Below are positions 34,263 to 43,351 of a stretch of DNA of 64,000 nt, one piece after another. The position numbers and the translations under genes are program-made. The stretch lies in contig NZ_FOFD01000002.1 of NCBI RefSeq assembly GCF_900110865.1, forward strand, positions 616,835 to 680,834, given 5' to 3'. The notes beneath the pieces are model-generated. The model was not told the DNA's origin. It worked only from the letters and a program-made list of their open reading frames with translations, and searched no databases. The first letter of the stretch is position 1. Each line of letters opens with the position of its first letter. This DNA is from Natrinema salaciae (GTDB taxonomy: Archaea > Halobacteriota > Halobacteria > Halobacteriales > Natrialbaceae).

Positions 34263-35018
34263 ATGAATCGACGAACCGTCATCGGGGGGCTCGGCGCAGC
34301 GGGTCTGGCCAGCCTGTCGGGCTGTCTGGGACTGCTCGGACTGGACGAACACGAATCGTCGCCCGCGGGCGTCGAGGCCGCCGCTCGCGACGAGACCGGC
34401 TACGACCAGACGGCCATCGAGCCGCTCTCCATCGACCGCGACGTCGGGCCGACGGACGCGACCGTCACGGTCACGAACCACATGACCAAACACGAGAAGG
34501 CCGTCGATATGGGCCCGCTGGGAAGCCAGCGCGGTGCCATCTTCAACGTCCTGACGACGCCGCAGGTCAGTATCCTCGGCAAGGAGCTCAACCCCATCGA
34601 AGAGATGTCGACGCAGGAGCTCATGGATCTCGTCAGGGACAACTACGACGGGATCAGCAACATCTCCGAGGGCGAGGACACCGACGTTACGATCCTCGGG
34701 GAGTCGACGACCCAGACGCGGTTCACCGCCGACGCGGAGTTCGACGGTCGGGACGTCAACGTCGCCATCCACATCACCGAAGCCGTCGAGGCCGGCGAGG
34801 ACCTGCTCGTAACCATCGGTGTCTATCCCGACTACGTTGCGACGCAGGAAGAAGAGAACGTTCGGACGCTCACAGAAGCGGTGACCACCGACGTCGACGA
34901 GGACGCCTCGAGCGGCGACGCCGGGTCGGACGCCGACGGCGGGAACGAGAGCGACAATTCCACGACCAAGAGCACGGACGGGAGCGACAACGAGAGCGAC
35001 GACGGTATCCTCGGCTGA
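34263..35018 (+). CDS. Exported lipoprotein of unknown function (DUF6517-like)
   Basis: 251 residues. The N-terminus MNRRTVIGGLGAAGLASLSG followed by Cys21 combines a twin-arginine start with a lipobox (LSGC), so it is probably Tat-exported and lipid-anchored. The body is a compact domain with repeated beta strands (ATVTVTNHMTKHEKAVDM, FNVLTTPQVSILGKELNPIE, TRFTADAEFDGRDVNVAIHI). The last 45 residues are a Ser/Asp/Gly-rich tail. It matches a haloarchaeal lipoprotein family I recall as DUF6517. Function unknown. Confidence 0.8.
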   Translation: MNRRTVIGGLGAAGLASLSGCLGLLGLDEHESSPAGVEAAARDETGYDQTAIEPLSIDRDVGPTDATVTVTNHMTKHEKAVDMGPLGSQRGAIFNVLTTPQVSILGKELNPIEEMSTQELMDLVRDNYDGISNISEGEDTDVTILGESTTQTRFTADAEFDGRDVNVAIHITEAVEAGEDLLVTIGVYPDYVATQEEENVRTLTEAVTTDVDEDASSGDAGSDADGGNESDNSTTKSTDGSDNESDDGILG

Positions 35019-35135
35019 TCGGCCGCGTCGTGGCTCGATCGGCCGTGTCACAGCCGAAACCGGCCACACCAGCCGATGCGATGGTCGCCACTCGAGCCGA
35101 CGGCAGCACGATTCGAGACCGACCGTTCGACGGCT

Positions 35136-36278
35136 CTAGAGACCAAGCTCCCGACCGAGCACGAGGTGCTGAATTTCGCTGGTTCCCTCTCCGATCTCCA
35201 TCAGCTTCGCGTCCCGGTAGAACCGTTGCGGGGCGAAATCGGTCGTGTAGCCGTATCCACCCAGCACCTGCACGGCGTCCTCGGCGACCTCGCGGGCGGC
35301 CTCGCTGGCGTCGAGTTTCGCCAGGGCCGACTCCCTGGTCACGGGGTCTCCCTGATCGTACGTTCGAGCGGCCTTCCGAGTGAGCAACCGCGCGCGCTCG
35401 GTCTTCCGGTACATGTCGACGATCGTGTCACGGATCGCGTCGAACTCGGAGATCGGCTGGCCGAACTGCTCGCGTTCCGTGCTGTAGCGTTTCGCGTGCT
35501 CGTAGGCACCCTGCGCGAGGCCGGTCGAGAGCGCGGCGATCGAGATGCGCCCCCCGTCGAGGGTCGTTTTCGTCTGCTCCCAGCCGTCTCCCGCCGCACC
35601 CAGCAGGCGGTCCTCGGACAGGCGCACGTTCTCGAGCGAGATTTCACACGTCGGCGACGCGTTGAGCCCCATCTTGTCCCAGACCGTCGTCACCTCGAAG
35701 CCGTCGTCGTCGCGGGGATCGACGATGAACGTCGAGATCCCGTCGTAGCCCGCGTCGGGGTCCGTGACCGCCTTGACGAGGATCGACCCGGCCTCGGTGG
35801 CGTTCGTGATGAACTGCTTGGTCCCGTCGAGGACCCACTCGTCGCCGTCTTTCACTGCGGTGGTATCCATGTCCGACGCGTCGGAACCGCTCCCGGGCTC
35901 GGTCAGCGCCCATCCGCCGAGGTACTCGCCCTCGGCGAGCGGCCGGAGCCAGCGGTCCTTCTGGCTCTCGGAGCCGAACAGTTCGATGGGCTTCGAGGCG
36001 AGTGACGTGTGTGCGACGTAGGAGAGCCCGATCGCGCCGGAGACGCGGCCGAGTTCCTCGGCGACCAGTGCGTACATGAGCGTATCCCCGCCGAGTCCGC
36101 CGTACTCCTCGGCGATCGGAACGCCCATCATATCGAGATCGGCGAGCTGGTCGAAGATCTCCGCGGGAAACCGGTGTTCGTCTTCGATCTCCTGTGCGAT
36201 CGGTTCGATCTCCGTCTCGCAGAAGTCGCGGACGGTTTCCCTGATCATCCGGTGTTCGTCGGGTAGATCGACGGCCAT
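35136..36278 (-). CDS. acd: Acyl-CoA dehydrogenase
   Basis: 380 residues from the ATG at 36276-36278; the 15 codons before it are not supported. It has the family signatures GGWALTEPGSGSDASDMDTT and QFGQPISEFDAIRDTIVDMY, and the probable catalytic base Glu364 in LMEIGEGTSEIQHLVLGREL. It is a paralogue of the gene at 7625-8770 but clearly distinct (about half the residues match by eye). It is monocistronic and converges with the lipoprotein gene. Confidence 0.93.
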   Translation of the reverse strand: MAVDLPDEHRMIRETVRDFCETEIEPIAQEIEDEHRFPAEIFDQLADLDMMGVPIAEEYGGLGGDTLMYALVAEELGRVSGAIGLSYVAHTSLASKPIELFGSESQKDRWLRPLAEGEYLGGWALTEPGSGSDASDMDTTAVKDGDEWVLDGTKQFITNATEAGSILVKAVTDPDAGYDGISTFIVDPRDDDGFEVTTVWDKMGLNASPTCEISLENVRLSEDRLLGAAGDGWEQTKTTLDGGRISIAALSTGLAQGAYEHAKRYSTEREQFGQPISEFDAIRDTIVDMYRKTERARLLTRKAARTYDQGDPVTRESALAKLDASEAAREVAEDAVQVLGGYGYTTDFAPQRFYRDAKLMEIGEGTSEIQHLVLGRELGL

Positions 36279-36347
36279 ACGCAATACTTGCCGGGGTGCG
36301 GAATAAACGCACCGACGAGGCACGCCGGGGACGGACCGATCGCGTCG

Positions 36348-37598
36348 TTACCAGCCGTCGCGATCGTCGCGATCGTCGCGATCGTCGTCCGATTCACTCG
36401 AGTCGTTCCATCGATCTGGACCGCCCCACGAATCCGCCCCGCCGTCGTCTCCGCCGGAGGTGCCGTCGTCGCGCGTTTCGTCCGTCGAATCCCAGCCGTC
36501 GGAACCATCGCTATCCGAATCCCAGCCGTCGGAATCGTCGCTATCCGAATCCCAGCCGTCGGAATCGTCGCTACCCGAGTCCCAGCCGTCAGAGCCGTCG
36601 TCTCCTGAGCCCCAGCCGTCGGTTGGTCCGTTCGGTCCCCTTCGATCGTCGTCGGTATCGCCACCGCGGATCGCGGCTCGCTGGTCGGGGATCAGGTCGA
36701 GTTCCGCGTCCGTGTCGCCGAGCACCAACAGCGCGTAGTACCGGAGATACGTGACGAGCGGGACCTGCACCAGAAGCACCACGAAGATGATCAGCGGAAC
36801 GGCGAGGAGAACGACGATGATCCCGATGATCGGGATGAGAGCGATCAAGATGAGGGGGATCGCGAGGACCAGGAAGACGACGAGAAGGACGATCCCGAGC
36901 GCGAATGTGAGTACAAACTGAACGATCCAGACGAGAACGAGATAGGCGAGATACTCCTTCCAGTTTGCGGTCATCGTCGGCCAGAACCGCTTCCAGGCGG
37001 CGACGACGCCCAGATCCTCCTGCAGCATCGTCGGTGCGACGAAGACTGTCGTGAACCGGCTGATGACTGCGTAGACGAGGTACACCGGTATCCCGAGGAG
37101 TATCATCAGCCCGAATATCCCGAACGAGACGCTCCCGGTCAGGAGGTACGTCGCGAGAATGGGACCGCCGACGATGACGAGGGCGATCAGTCCGATCGCG
37201 ATACGGAAGCCGAAGAGGCTGACGCCGAGTCCGAAGTTGCGCTTCGTGTACCGGCGGATGTGAACCTCGCCCGAGCGTAGTGACTCGAGCAGCGTGAACT
37301 CGAACAGTGCGCTCAGCAGACCGAACACGAGGCCGATGGCCACGACGATGATCCCGACGACGATGAGTATCGGGAGCAGCTCACCGATGTCGACGCCCGC
37401 TCCGGGGTCGGTCTCCGGCCCGGGCGTCGGCTCGCCGCCGAAATCACCGCCACCGCCGGGGACCGTCGGGCTGCCGAATCCGATACCGCCGACGAAAAAG
37501 ACGATGATCGCCAGTTTGACCCACATCCCGAGACTGGCCGATGCCAGAAACGATCGCGTCACGTCGATCGCGTCACTCAGATCCTTGGTCGCAAACAT
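36348..37598 (-). CDS. DUF4013 membrane protein with repetitive Asp/Ser/Trp tail
   Basis: 416 residues. The first 310 or so have about six membrane segments with the DUF4013 wording (WKRFWPTMTANWKEYLAYLV and ESLRSGEVHIRRYTKRNFGL). The last 100 residues are an acidic tail built from SDGWDS units (period 10 residues), ending DDRDDRDDRDGW. The tail is encoded by 30-base tandem repeats (36487-36621). It probably hangs in the cytoplasm or outside the membrane as a flexible arm. No function is known to me. Confidence 0.78.
   Translation of the reverse strand: MFATKDLSDAIDVTRSFLASASLGMWVKLAIIVFFVGGIGFGSPTVPGGGGDFGGEPTPGPETDPGAGVDIGELLPILIVVGIIVVAIGLVFGLLSALFEFTLLESLRSGEVHIRRYTKRNFGLGVSLFGFRIAIGLIALVIVGGPILATYLLTGSVSFGIFGLMILLGIPVYLVYAVISRFTTVFVAPTMLQEDLGVVAAWKRFWPTMTANWKEYLAYLVLVWIVQFVLTFALGIVLLVVFLVLAIPLILIALIPIIGIIVVLLAVPLIIFVVLLVQVPLVTYLRYYALLVLGDTDAELDLIPDQRAAIRGGDTDDDRRGPNGPTDGWGSGDDGSDGWDSGSDDSDGWDSDSDDSDGWDSDSDGSDGWDSTDETRDDGTSGGDDGGADSWGGPDRWNDSSESDDDRDDRDDRDGW
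36487..36621. repeat. 30-base tandem repeats coding the tail of the DUF4013 protein
   Basis: About four and a half copies start at 36487, 36517, 36547, 36577 and 36607, sharing the core TCCCAGCCGTCGGAA. The period is in frame and each unit adds ten residues (SDxSDGWDSD), so copy number can change without breaking the gene. Confidence 0.88.
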
Positions 37599-37803
37599 TT
37601 TCTTCAGATAGATATTCTCTCCTGTTAATATTATCTATTCGGTGACCGGCCGGGGTCGGGGATCGGCGAATCCGGCATCGATACCGGATTCGGTTACCGA
37701 ACGCGATGGTTACTGGCGGCCGATACGTTCGCCCGGTACGATCGATACCTTCCTCCGACAACACTTCGAGGAGCATTTAACGACGACACGCGACAGTCTC
37801 CGT

Positions 37804-38613
37804 ATGGACATCCGCCGGCTCGCACGAGGATCCGTCGAGTGGAGCCGCATCGAGCGCGTCGCTCGCACGCTGGCGGAACGCTACGACCGTGAGTGCGTCC
37901 GCGTCGAGTTCCTCGAGGCCGACAACTGGCTCTCGACGCCGTGTGTCATCGATGACCAGTGGTTCGTCAAGATCGTCTCCCGACAGAACGCGCTGGTCCA
38001 CGCGGTCCTGACGACCGGCCGGAACGTCGGTGCGTTCTCCTCGGGCAGCGAGGGGTTTTTCGACCGGTTCGATACGCCCCGCGAGATGGTCGAACACGAG
38101 TACGACGCGACCGAACGGATGCGCGAAATCGGGATCAACGCGCCCCGACCGATCGACGCCTTCGAGGTCAACGGACTCGGCGTCCTCGTCCTCGAGTACC
38201 TCCCGGAGTTCGAGTCGCTCGACGACGTCTCCGACGACGCGGTGGCTCGACGAGCGCCGGAACTGTTCGGGATGCTCGCGACCTTGCACGAACACGGGCT
38301 CGCTCACGGCGACCTCCGGGCGGAGAACATCCTCCTCTGTGACGGCGAGTTCTACTTCATCGACGCGACCAGCGTTCACGACGACCGTGTCGACGAGACC
38401 ACCGCGTACGATCTGGCCTGCGCGCTGGCCGTCCTCGAGCCACGCATCGGTCCGCGGGAGGCCGTCGACGCGGCCGCGACCGCCTACGAGCCCACACACT
38501 TGCTCTCGGCACGGGAATTCCTCGACTTCGTCCGACTCCGACCCGACCACGAGTTCGACTCGACGACCCTGCGCAGCGAACTCGAGAAGGCGGCCGACCT
38601 TGGCGGACAGTGA
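37804..38613 (+). CDS. RIO/LPS-kinase-like atypical protein kinase
   Basis: 269 residues from the ATG at 37804. A TATA-like CATTTAA at 37774-37780 lies 24 bases upstream and supports this start over the longer frame. It has the ATP-binding lysine strand CVIDDQWFVKIVSRQNALVH, the hinge LGVLVLEYLPEFESLDDV, the catalytic loop LAHGDLRAENILLCDGEFYF and a DFG-equivalent FIDATSVHDD. This is the reduced fold of RIO and lipopolysaccharide kinases, without an activation loop or large C-lobe. The substrate is unknown. Confidence 0.82.
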   Translation: MDIRRLARGSVEWSRIERVARTLAERYDRECVRVEFLEADNWLSTPCVIDDQWFVKIVSRQNALVHAVLTTGRNVGAFSSGSEGFFDRFDTPREMVEHEYDATERMREIGINAPRPIDAFEVNGLGVLVLEYLPEFESLDDVSDDAVARRAPELFGMLATLHEHGLAHGDLRAENILLCDGEFYFIDATSVHDDRVDETTAYDLACALAVLEPRIGPREAVDAAATAYEPTHLLSAREFLDFVRLRPDHEFDSTTLRSELEKAADLGGQ

Positions 38614-38700
38614 CGGGAACCGACGGCGACCCGATCGGTCGCTATCGGACAAGCCACTGCAGGCACCACGCGCTTTCGCGAGCGAGCGCTACGCTTGCGT

Positions 38701-39222
38701 ATGTCCCCATCGTTCTCCGACGACGACGTCGGCAAACGTGTCGAAACCGCAAGCGGCGACCTCCTTGGGACCGTCAAACTGACCGAGGCGGACACGGCGT
38801 ACGTCGACGTGAACGACGACGCCAGGGAGACGATACGGGCGATCCTCGAATGGGAGACCGACGAGGACATCGTTCCGATGAACGCGAGCGCCGTAAGCGA
38901 GAGTACCGAGACGACGATCCGACTCGAGGACGACCGTTCGTCGCCGGACGAACCGGCCGCGGCAGGTACCGATTCCGTCATCGAGCGGACCGAGAGCACT
39001 GAGCAGCGAGACGACAGCGACGAGCAGCGGACCATGGGCCCACCGTCGGGGACACCCGACGAACCGGCCGCGGATGCGGAGGGACGAACGGGCGAGGGAC
39101 TCGAGCCATCGACGGAAGCGATGACTGAGTCAGGTGGGGAACGGCACCCGGATACCGAGCAGGCCCCGCCGGAGGGCGAGCGGACGGTCACGAAAGACCG
39201 TGGTGTGGAGGAGGATCGATAG
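38701..39222 (+). CDS. PRC-barrel-like protein with disordered tail
   Basis: 173 residues. Residues 5-65 form a small beta barrel resembling PRC domains (FSDDDVGKRVETASGDLLGT, TEADTAYVDVNDDARETIRA). The remaining 105 residues are a Glu/Ser/Thr/Pro-rich, probably disordered region. The start is the ATG at 38701; a TTG two codons earlier is possible. It follows the RIO-like kinase gene by 87 bases in the same direction. Function unknown; the tail could be a target for modification. Confidence 0.72.
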   Translation: MSPSFSDDDVGKRVETASGDLLGTVKLTEADTAYVDVNDDARETIRAILEWETDEDIVPMNASAVSESTETTIRLEDDRSSPDEPAAAGTDSVIERTESTEQRDDSDEQRTMGPPSGTPDEPAADAEGRTGEGLEPSTEAMTESGGERHPDTEQAPPEGERTVTKDRGVEEDR

Positions 39223-39268
39223 GACAACGCGGCCCACGTTCGTATTCGTACATACGTCGATCGGGCAG

Positions 39269-39298
39269 CTGTGTCGATGGACAAATCGAATGACACAG
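39269..39298. promoter_or_regulatory. Inverted repeat upstream of the aldehyde dehydrogenase gene
   Basis: CTGTGTC (39269-39275) and GACACAG (39292-39298) form perfect 7-base arms around 16 bases, about 80 bases before the ATG at 39377. It may be an operator or a terminator stem for the PRC-barrel gene. Confidence 0.3.
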
Positions 39299-39376
39299 TG
39301 TAACAACATCGGTAATTCACTCGAAATCTGTAAACGACCAGTATGATTTTTCACCGCTCCCGTCGTTCCCCCTCGT

Positions 39377-40939
39377 ATGAGCCAGCAAGCCACCGAACAG
39401 GTACACGGCCACTACATCGGCGGCGAGTGGACGACCAGCGCAGGCGATCGGCCGCAGTCCGGCGACGGGAGCGAAGATACGTTCGAGAGCGAGAACCCAG
39501 CCACCGGCGAGACGCTGGCGACGTTCCAGCGCGGGACGGAGGCGGACGTCGATGCGGCGCTCGAGGCCGCCGAGGACGCCTTCGAGGAGTGGCGCGACCT
39601 GTCCGCCATCGACCGCGCGGAGTACCTCTGGGACATCTATCACGAGCTTCGAGATCGCCACGAGGAACTCGGTGAGATCGTCTCGCAGGAGTGTGGCAAG
39701 GAGATCAGCGAGGGGAAAGCGGACGTGACCGAGGCCTGGCACATGGTCGAGTGGGCGGCGGGGAACGCGCGCCATCCCCACGGCGACGTGGTCCCCTCGG
39801 AGGTCCCGGGCAAGGACGCGTACATGCGGCGCAAACCCCGCGGCGTCGTCGGCTGTATCACGCCGTGGAACTTCCCGGTCGCGATCCCGTTCTGGCACAT
39901 GGCCATCGCCCTGGTCGAGGGCAACACCGTCGTCTGGAAACCGGCGGAGCAGACGCCGTGGTGCGCCCAGATCATCGCCGAGATGATGGACGACGCAGGC
40001 ATCCCCGACGGCGTCTTCAACATGGTACAGGGCTTCGGCGACGCCGGCGCGGCTATCACCGACGACGACCGGGTCGACACCGTCCTCTTTACGGGCTCCG
40101 CGGAGGTGGGTCACGAGATCGCCAGCAAGGTCGGCGGCCAACCCGGCAAACTCGCAGCATGCGAGATGGGCGGCAAGAACGGAATCGTCGTGACCGAAGA
40201 GGCGGATCTGGACATCGCGGTTCACTCCGCGGTGATGTCGAGCTTCAAGACGACCGGTCAGCGCTGCGTCTCGAGCGAGCGCCTGATCGTCCACGAGGAC
40301 GTCTACGACGAGTTCAAGGCTCGCTTCGTCGACATCGCCGAGGACGTCGCAGTCGGGGACCCGCTCGACGCGGAGACGTTCATGGGTCCAGCCATCGAGG
40401 CCGACCACATCGAGAAGATCCGTCAACACAACGAGCTCGCCCGCGATGAGGGCGCGAACGTGCTCGTCGACCGGTTCGAGCTCGGCGACGAGGAGATTCC
40501 GGACGGTCACGAGGGCGGTCACTGGGTCGGCCCGTTCGTCTACGAGATCGACTACGAGCCGGACCTCCGGTGTCTGAACGAGGAGTGTTTCGGTCCCCAC
40601 GTCGCCCTCCTCGAGTACTCGGGTGACATCGAAGAGGCGGTCGAGCTCCACAACGACACGCCGTACGGCCTCGCGGGCGCGATCATCTCCGAGGACTACC
40701 GCCAGATCAACTACTTCCGCGATCACGCCGAACTCGGACTCGCGTACGCGAACCTGCCGTGTATCGGCGCGGAGGTCCAGCTCCCCTTCGGCGGCGTCAA
40801 GAAGTCCGGCAACGGCTACCCCAGCGCTCGAGAAGCCATCGAGGCCGTCACCGAGCGCACCGCCTGGACGCTGAACAACTCCAAAGAGATCGAGATGGCA
40901 CAGGGGCTGTCGGCCGACATCAAGACCTCGAAGGACTGA
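39377..40939 (+). CDS. Aldehyde dehydrogenase family protein
   Basis: 520 residues, complete. The general base is Glu263 in LAACEMGGKNGIVVTEEADL and the nucleophile Cys297 in SSFKTTGQRCVSSERLIVHE. The cofactor region is GCITPWNFPVAIPFWHMAIA with VWKPAEQTPWCAQIIAEMMD. The sequence wording is close to the alpha-aminoadipic semialdehyde/antiquitin-like or piperideine-6-carboxylate groups, but substrate assignment is uncertain. It probably uses NAD(P)+. It has its own upstream region of 154 bases and is not in a tight operon. Confidence 0.9.
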   Translation: MSQQATEQVHGHYIGGEWTTSAGDRPQSGDGSEDTFESENPATGETLATFQRGTEADVDAALEAAEDAFEEWRDLSAIDRAEYLWDIYHELRDRHEELGEIVSQECGKEISEGKADVTEAWHMVEWAAGNARHPHGDVVPSEVPGKDAYMRRKPRGVVGCITPWNFPVAIPFWHMAIALVEGNTVVWKPAEQTPWCAQIIAEMMDDAGIPDGVFNMVQGFGDAGAAITDDDRVDTVLFTGSAEVGHEIASKVGGQPGKLAACEMGGKNGIVVTEEADLDIAVHSAVMSSFKTTGQRCVSSERLIVHEDVYDEFKARFVDIAEDVAVGDPLDAETFMGPAIEADHIEKIRQHNELARDEGANVLVDRFELGDEEIPDGHEGGHWVGPFVYEIDYEPDLRCLNEECFGPHVALLEYSGDIEEAVELHNDTPYGLAGAIISEDYRQINYFRDHAELGLAYANLPCIGAEVQLPFGGVKKSGNGYPSAREAIEAVTERTAWTLNNSKEIEMAQGLSADIKTSKD

Positions 40940-41009
40940 CGGCGGCCGACTCTCATTACTCACCGGCGAACGAATCGCTTATCCGCTGATTCGTGGAACA
41001 AAGACGTAC

Positions 41010-42200
41010 ATGAAGGCAGTCGTTCTCGCGGCGGGCCAGGGGACACGGATGCGACCGCTGTCGGAATCGGTCCCGAAACCGATGCTTCCGGTCGCCGATC
41101 GCCCGCTCGCGGCACACACCGTCGACGCAGCGATCGATGCCGGAGCGGACGAAATCGTCATCGTCATCGGCTACGAGGGCGAACGGGTCCGCGACTACTT
41201 CGGCACCGAACGCCGGGGGACCCCCGTCTCCTACGCCGTCCAGGAAGAACAGGCCGGGACCGCCGACGCCGTCAACGCCGCTCGAGACCACCTCGAGGGT
41301 CCCTTCGCCGTGCTAAACGGCGACAACCTCTACGACCAGGCCGCGATCGACCGGTTGTTCGACGCGTGCCCCGCCGTCTGCGCGATCGAAGTCGAAGAAC
41401 CGAGCAATTACGGCGTTCTCAGCACCGACGATAGCGGCGACGGCCACGTGACGGAAATCGTCGAGAAACCGGCCGAACCGCCGACGAACCTCGCCAACGC
41501 CGGCGCGTACGCCTTTCCGGCCGAGGCCCGCGAGTGGCTCGAGGTGCCCGCGAGCGAGCGCGGTGAACACGAGATTACCGACGTCGTCGCGCGGGTGATC
41601 GACGAGTACGAGATGACGCCGGTCACCCTCGACCGGTGGCTGGACGTCGGCCGCCCGTGGGAGTTGCTCGAGGCCAACGAGTGGAAACTCGCCGCGCTCG
41701 AGGGGCGACTCGACGGCGACGTGAGCGAGGACGCCACGCTCGAGGGGCCGGTGGTCGTCGAGGCGGGCGCGACGGTCGAACCCGGCGTCGTGATCGAAGG
41801 CCCGGCGCTCGTCCGCGAGGGTGCCGAGGTCGGGCCGAACGCCTACGTCCGCGGTGCGACGCTGATCGGTCCCGACGCGGAAGTCGGCCACAGCGTCGAG
41901 ATCAAAAACAGCGTCGTCTCGCGCGGGACGTCGGTCAGTCACCTCTCCTACGTTGGCGACAGCGTCCTCGGGCGGGACGTCAACGTCGGTGCGGGGACGA
42001 ACGTGGCGAACCTCCGGCACGACGACGCCGACATCAAATTCACCGTCAAAGGGGAGCGCGTCTCGACGGGGCGTCGGAAGTTCGGCGTCGTCGCCGGCGA
42101 CGAGGTCAAAACGGGTATCAACACGAGCCTCACACCCGGTCTGCGACTCGAGACCGGTGCGACCACCACACCCGGCGAAACCGTCGACCGGGACCGGTAA
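41010..42200 (+). CDS. glmU: Bifunctional sugar-1-phosphate nucleotidylyltransferase/acetyltransferase (GlmU-like)
   Basis: 396 residues. The N-terminal 230 residues are a nucleotidyltransferase with VVLAAGQGTRMRPLSESVPK at residues 4-23, FAVLNGDNLYD for the metal site, and EIVEKPAEPPTNLANAGAYA. The C-terminal part is a left-handed beta helix of hexapeptide repeats (EGPVVVEAGATVEPGVVIEG, LIGPDAEVGHSVEIKNSVVS) ending TGINTSLTPGLRLETGATTT. It likely makes UDP-GlcNAc or dTDP-sugar precursors for glycosylation. The exact sugar and the acetyltransferase activity are not certain from sequence. Confidence 0.9.
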   Translation: MKAVVLAAGQGTRMRPLSESVPKPMLPVADRPLAAHTVDAAIDAGADEIVIVIGYEGERVRDYFGTERRGTPVSYAVQEEQAGTADAVNAARDHLEGPFAVLNGDNLYDQAAIDRLFDACPAVCAIEVEEPSNYGVLSTDDSGDGHVTEIVEKPAEPPTNLANAGAYAFPAEAREWLEVPASERGEHEITDVVARVIDEYEMTPVTLDRWLDVGRPWELLEANEWKLAALEGRLDGDVSEDATLEGPVVVEAGATVEPGVVIEGPALVREGAEVGPNAYVRGATLIGPDAEVGHSVEIKNSVVSRGTSVSHLSYVGDSVLGRDVNVGAGTNVANLRHDDADIKFTVKGERVSTGRRKFGVVAGDEVKTGINTSLTPGLRLETGATTTPGETVDRDR

Positions 42201-42316
42201 CCGCCGACCCGGACCGATGCATCCGCGGCGGGTCGTCGAACGGAGAGACCGCCCGCTCGGCGAACGGAAACGGCGAAAGGTGAGACGAGGACGAGGAGAC
42301 GGGTGCGGGCGTGGTT

Positions 42317-42338
42317 GCTCGGTTCCCGGGAACCGAGC
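42317..42338. terminator. Perfect 22-base palindrome between convergent genes, candidate terminator
   Basis: Arms GCTCGGTTCCC and GGGAACCGAGC are perfect complements with no spacer, so a hairpin of at least 9 base pairs can form. It lies 117 bases past the glmU-like stop and 132 bases past the nitrilase stop, which run toward each other. It could also be a protein-binding palindrome. Confidence 0.45.
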
Positions 42339-42420
42339 GCGCGACGGGCCGGAGCGACGCGCAATGCCGGTTGAGACGTGAAAAGCGCCTGTGTCCCGGC
42401 AGCCGTACCAATGTGGTGCC

Positions 42421-42432
42421 AAAATAAAAAGT
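42421..42432 (-). terminator. T-rich tract after the nitrilase gene
   Basis: On the minus strand CTTTTTATTTTG lies 38 bases after the nitrilase stop. Short T-runs are the usual archaeal termination signal. Confidence 0.5.
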
Positions 42433-42469
42433 CAGCGGTCGGTGTCCACCGGGGGCCGCAGTCCCGCGG

Positions 42470-43324
42470 TCACAGCCGGCGATCCTGCAGCGCCGGGAAC
42501 TCGTCGCGGACGTCGGCGACCGTTCCCGGGTCGATCTCCGTCGTGACCAGCGCCGGCTCGTCGCCGCTCGAGGCGAGCGAGACGCCCCACGGATCGTAGA
42601 CGCTCGATCGACCGAGGAGGGTCGCGTCGTCGAACTCGCCGGCCCCGTTGATCGTCGCGACGTAGGCCTGGTTCTCGATCGCGCGAGCCCGCGAGAGGGT
42701 CTGCCAGTGTTCGATGCGCGGGTAGGGCCACGCGCTGGGGACGAGTACCAGATCGACCCCGTCGTCGACCAGTCGCCGATAGAGTTCCGGGAACCGCAGA
42801 TCGTAACAGGTCGTCACGCCGACGGTGAAGTCGCCGATCGTCGCGGTCTCGAGCCGTTCGCCGGCGACGAGGAGGTGGGACTCCGCAGATTCGTAGCCGA
42901 ACAGGTGGTGTTTCCGGTAGACCAGCCGGCGTTCGCCGTCGGCGTCGAACAGCGCGGCCGTGTTCGCCAGTCCCTCGTCGGCCGGCGTTTCGACAGCGTC
43001 GGTCGCCGCGAGGTCCTCGACGATGCTGCCGGCGAGGACCGCGATACCGTGGTCGGCCGCCGCGTCCCGGAGCCGCGTGAACGTCTCCCCTCCGAACGGC
43101 TCCGCGTTGCGCGCGTAGAGATCGAACGCGAAGTAGCCCACGTTGAACAGTTCGGGAAGCGCGACCAGGTCCGCGCCGCGGTCGGCGGCCCGCGAGACCG
43201 CTTCGAGCGCGCGATCGACGTTCGCCTCGACCGCGCCGGCCTCGACGCGAAGCTGTGCGAGCGCGAGCGTCAGGGAGTCGCCGCCGTCAGTGTCGGCGGC
43301 GTCGGTGTCGGTATCGATCGTCAT
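42470..43324 (-). CDS. Carbon-nitrogen hydrolase (nitrilase family)
   Basis: 284 residues. The catalytic triad is in place: Glu58 (LVALPELFNVGYFAF), Lys138 (RLVYRKHHLFGYE) and Cys173 (GVTTCYDLRFPELYRRLVDD). The arrangement and size fit amidases of the omega-amidase/NIT2 or Nit/beta-ureidopropionase side of the family, which cleave small amides. The N-terminal 17 residues are acidic and variable, so a later start is possible. It is followed closely by a T-rich terminator and lies near the SRPBCC gene (27-base gap), maybe one operon. Confidence 0.89.
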   Translation of the reverse strand: MTIDTDTDAADTDGGDSLTLALAQLRVEAGAVEANVDRALEAVSRAADRGADLVALPELFNVGYFAFDLYARNAEPFGGETFTRLRDAAADHGIAVLAGSIVEDLAATDAVETPADEGLANTAALFDADGERRLVYRKHHLFGYESAESHLLVAGERLETATIGDFTVGVTTCYDLRFPELYRRLVDDGVDLVLVPSAWPYPRIEHWQTLSRARAIENQAYVATINGAGEFDDATLLGRSSVYDPWGVSLASSGDEPALVTTEIDPGTVADVRDEFPALQDRRL

Positions 43325-43351
43325 GGTCCCACCGTGGCCGCCCCACCGTCC

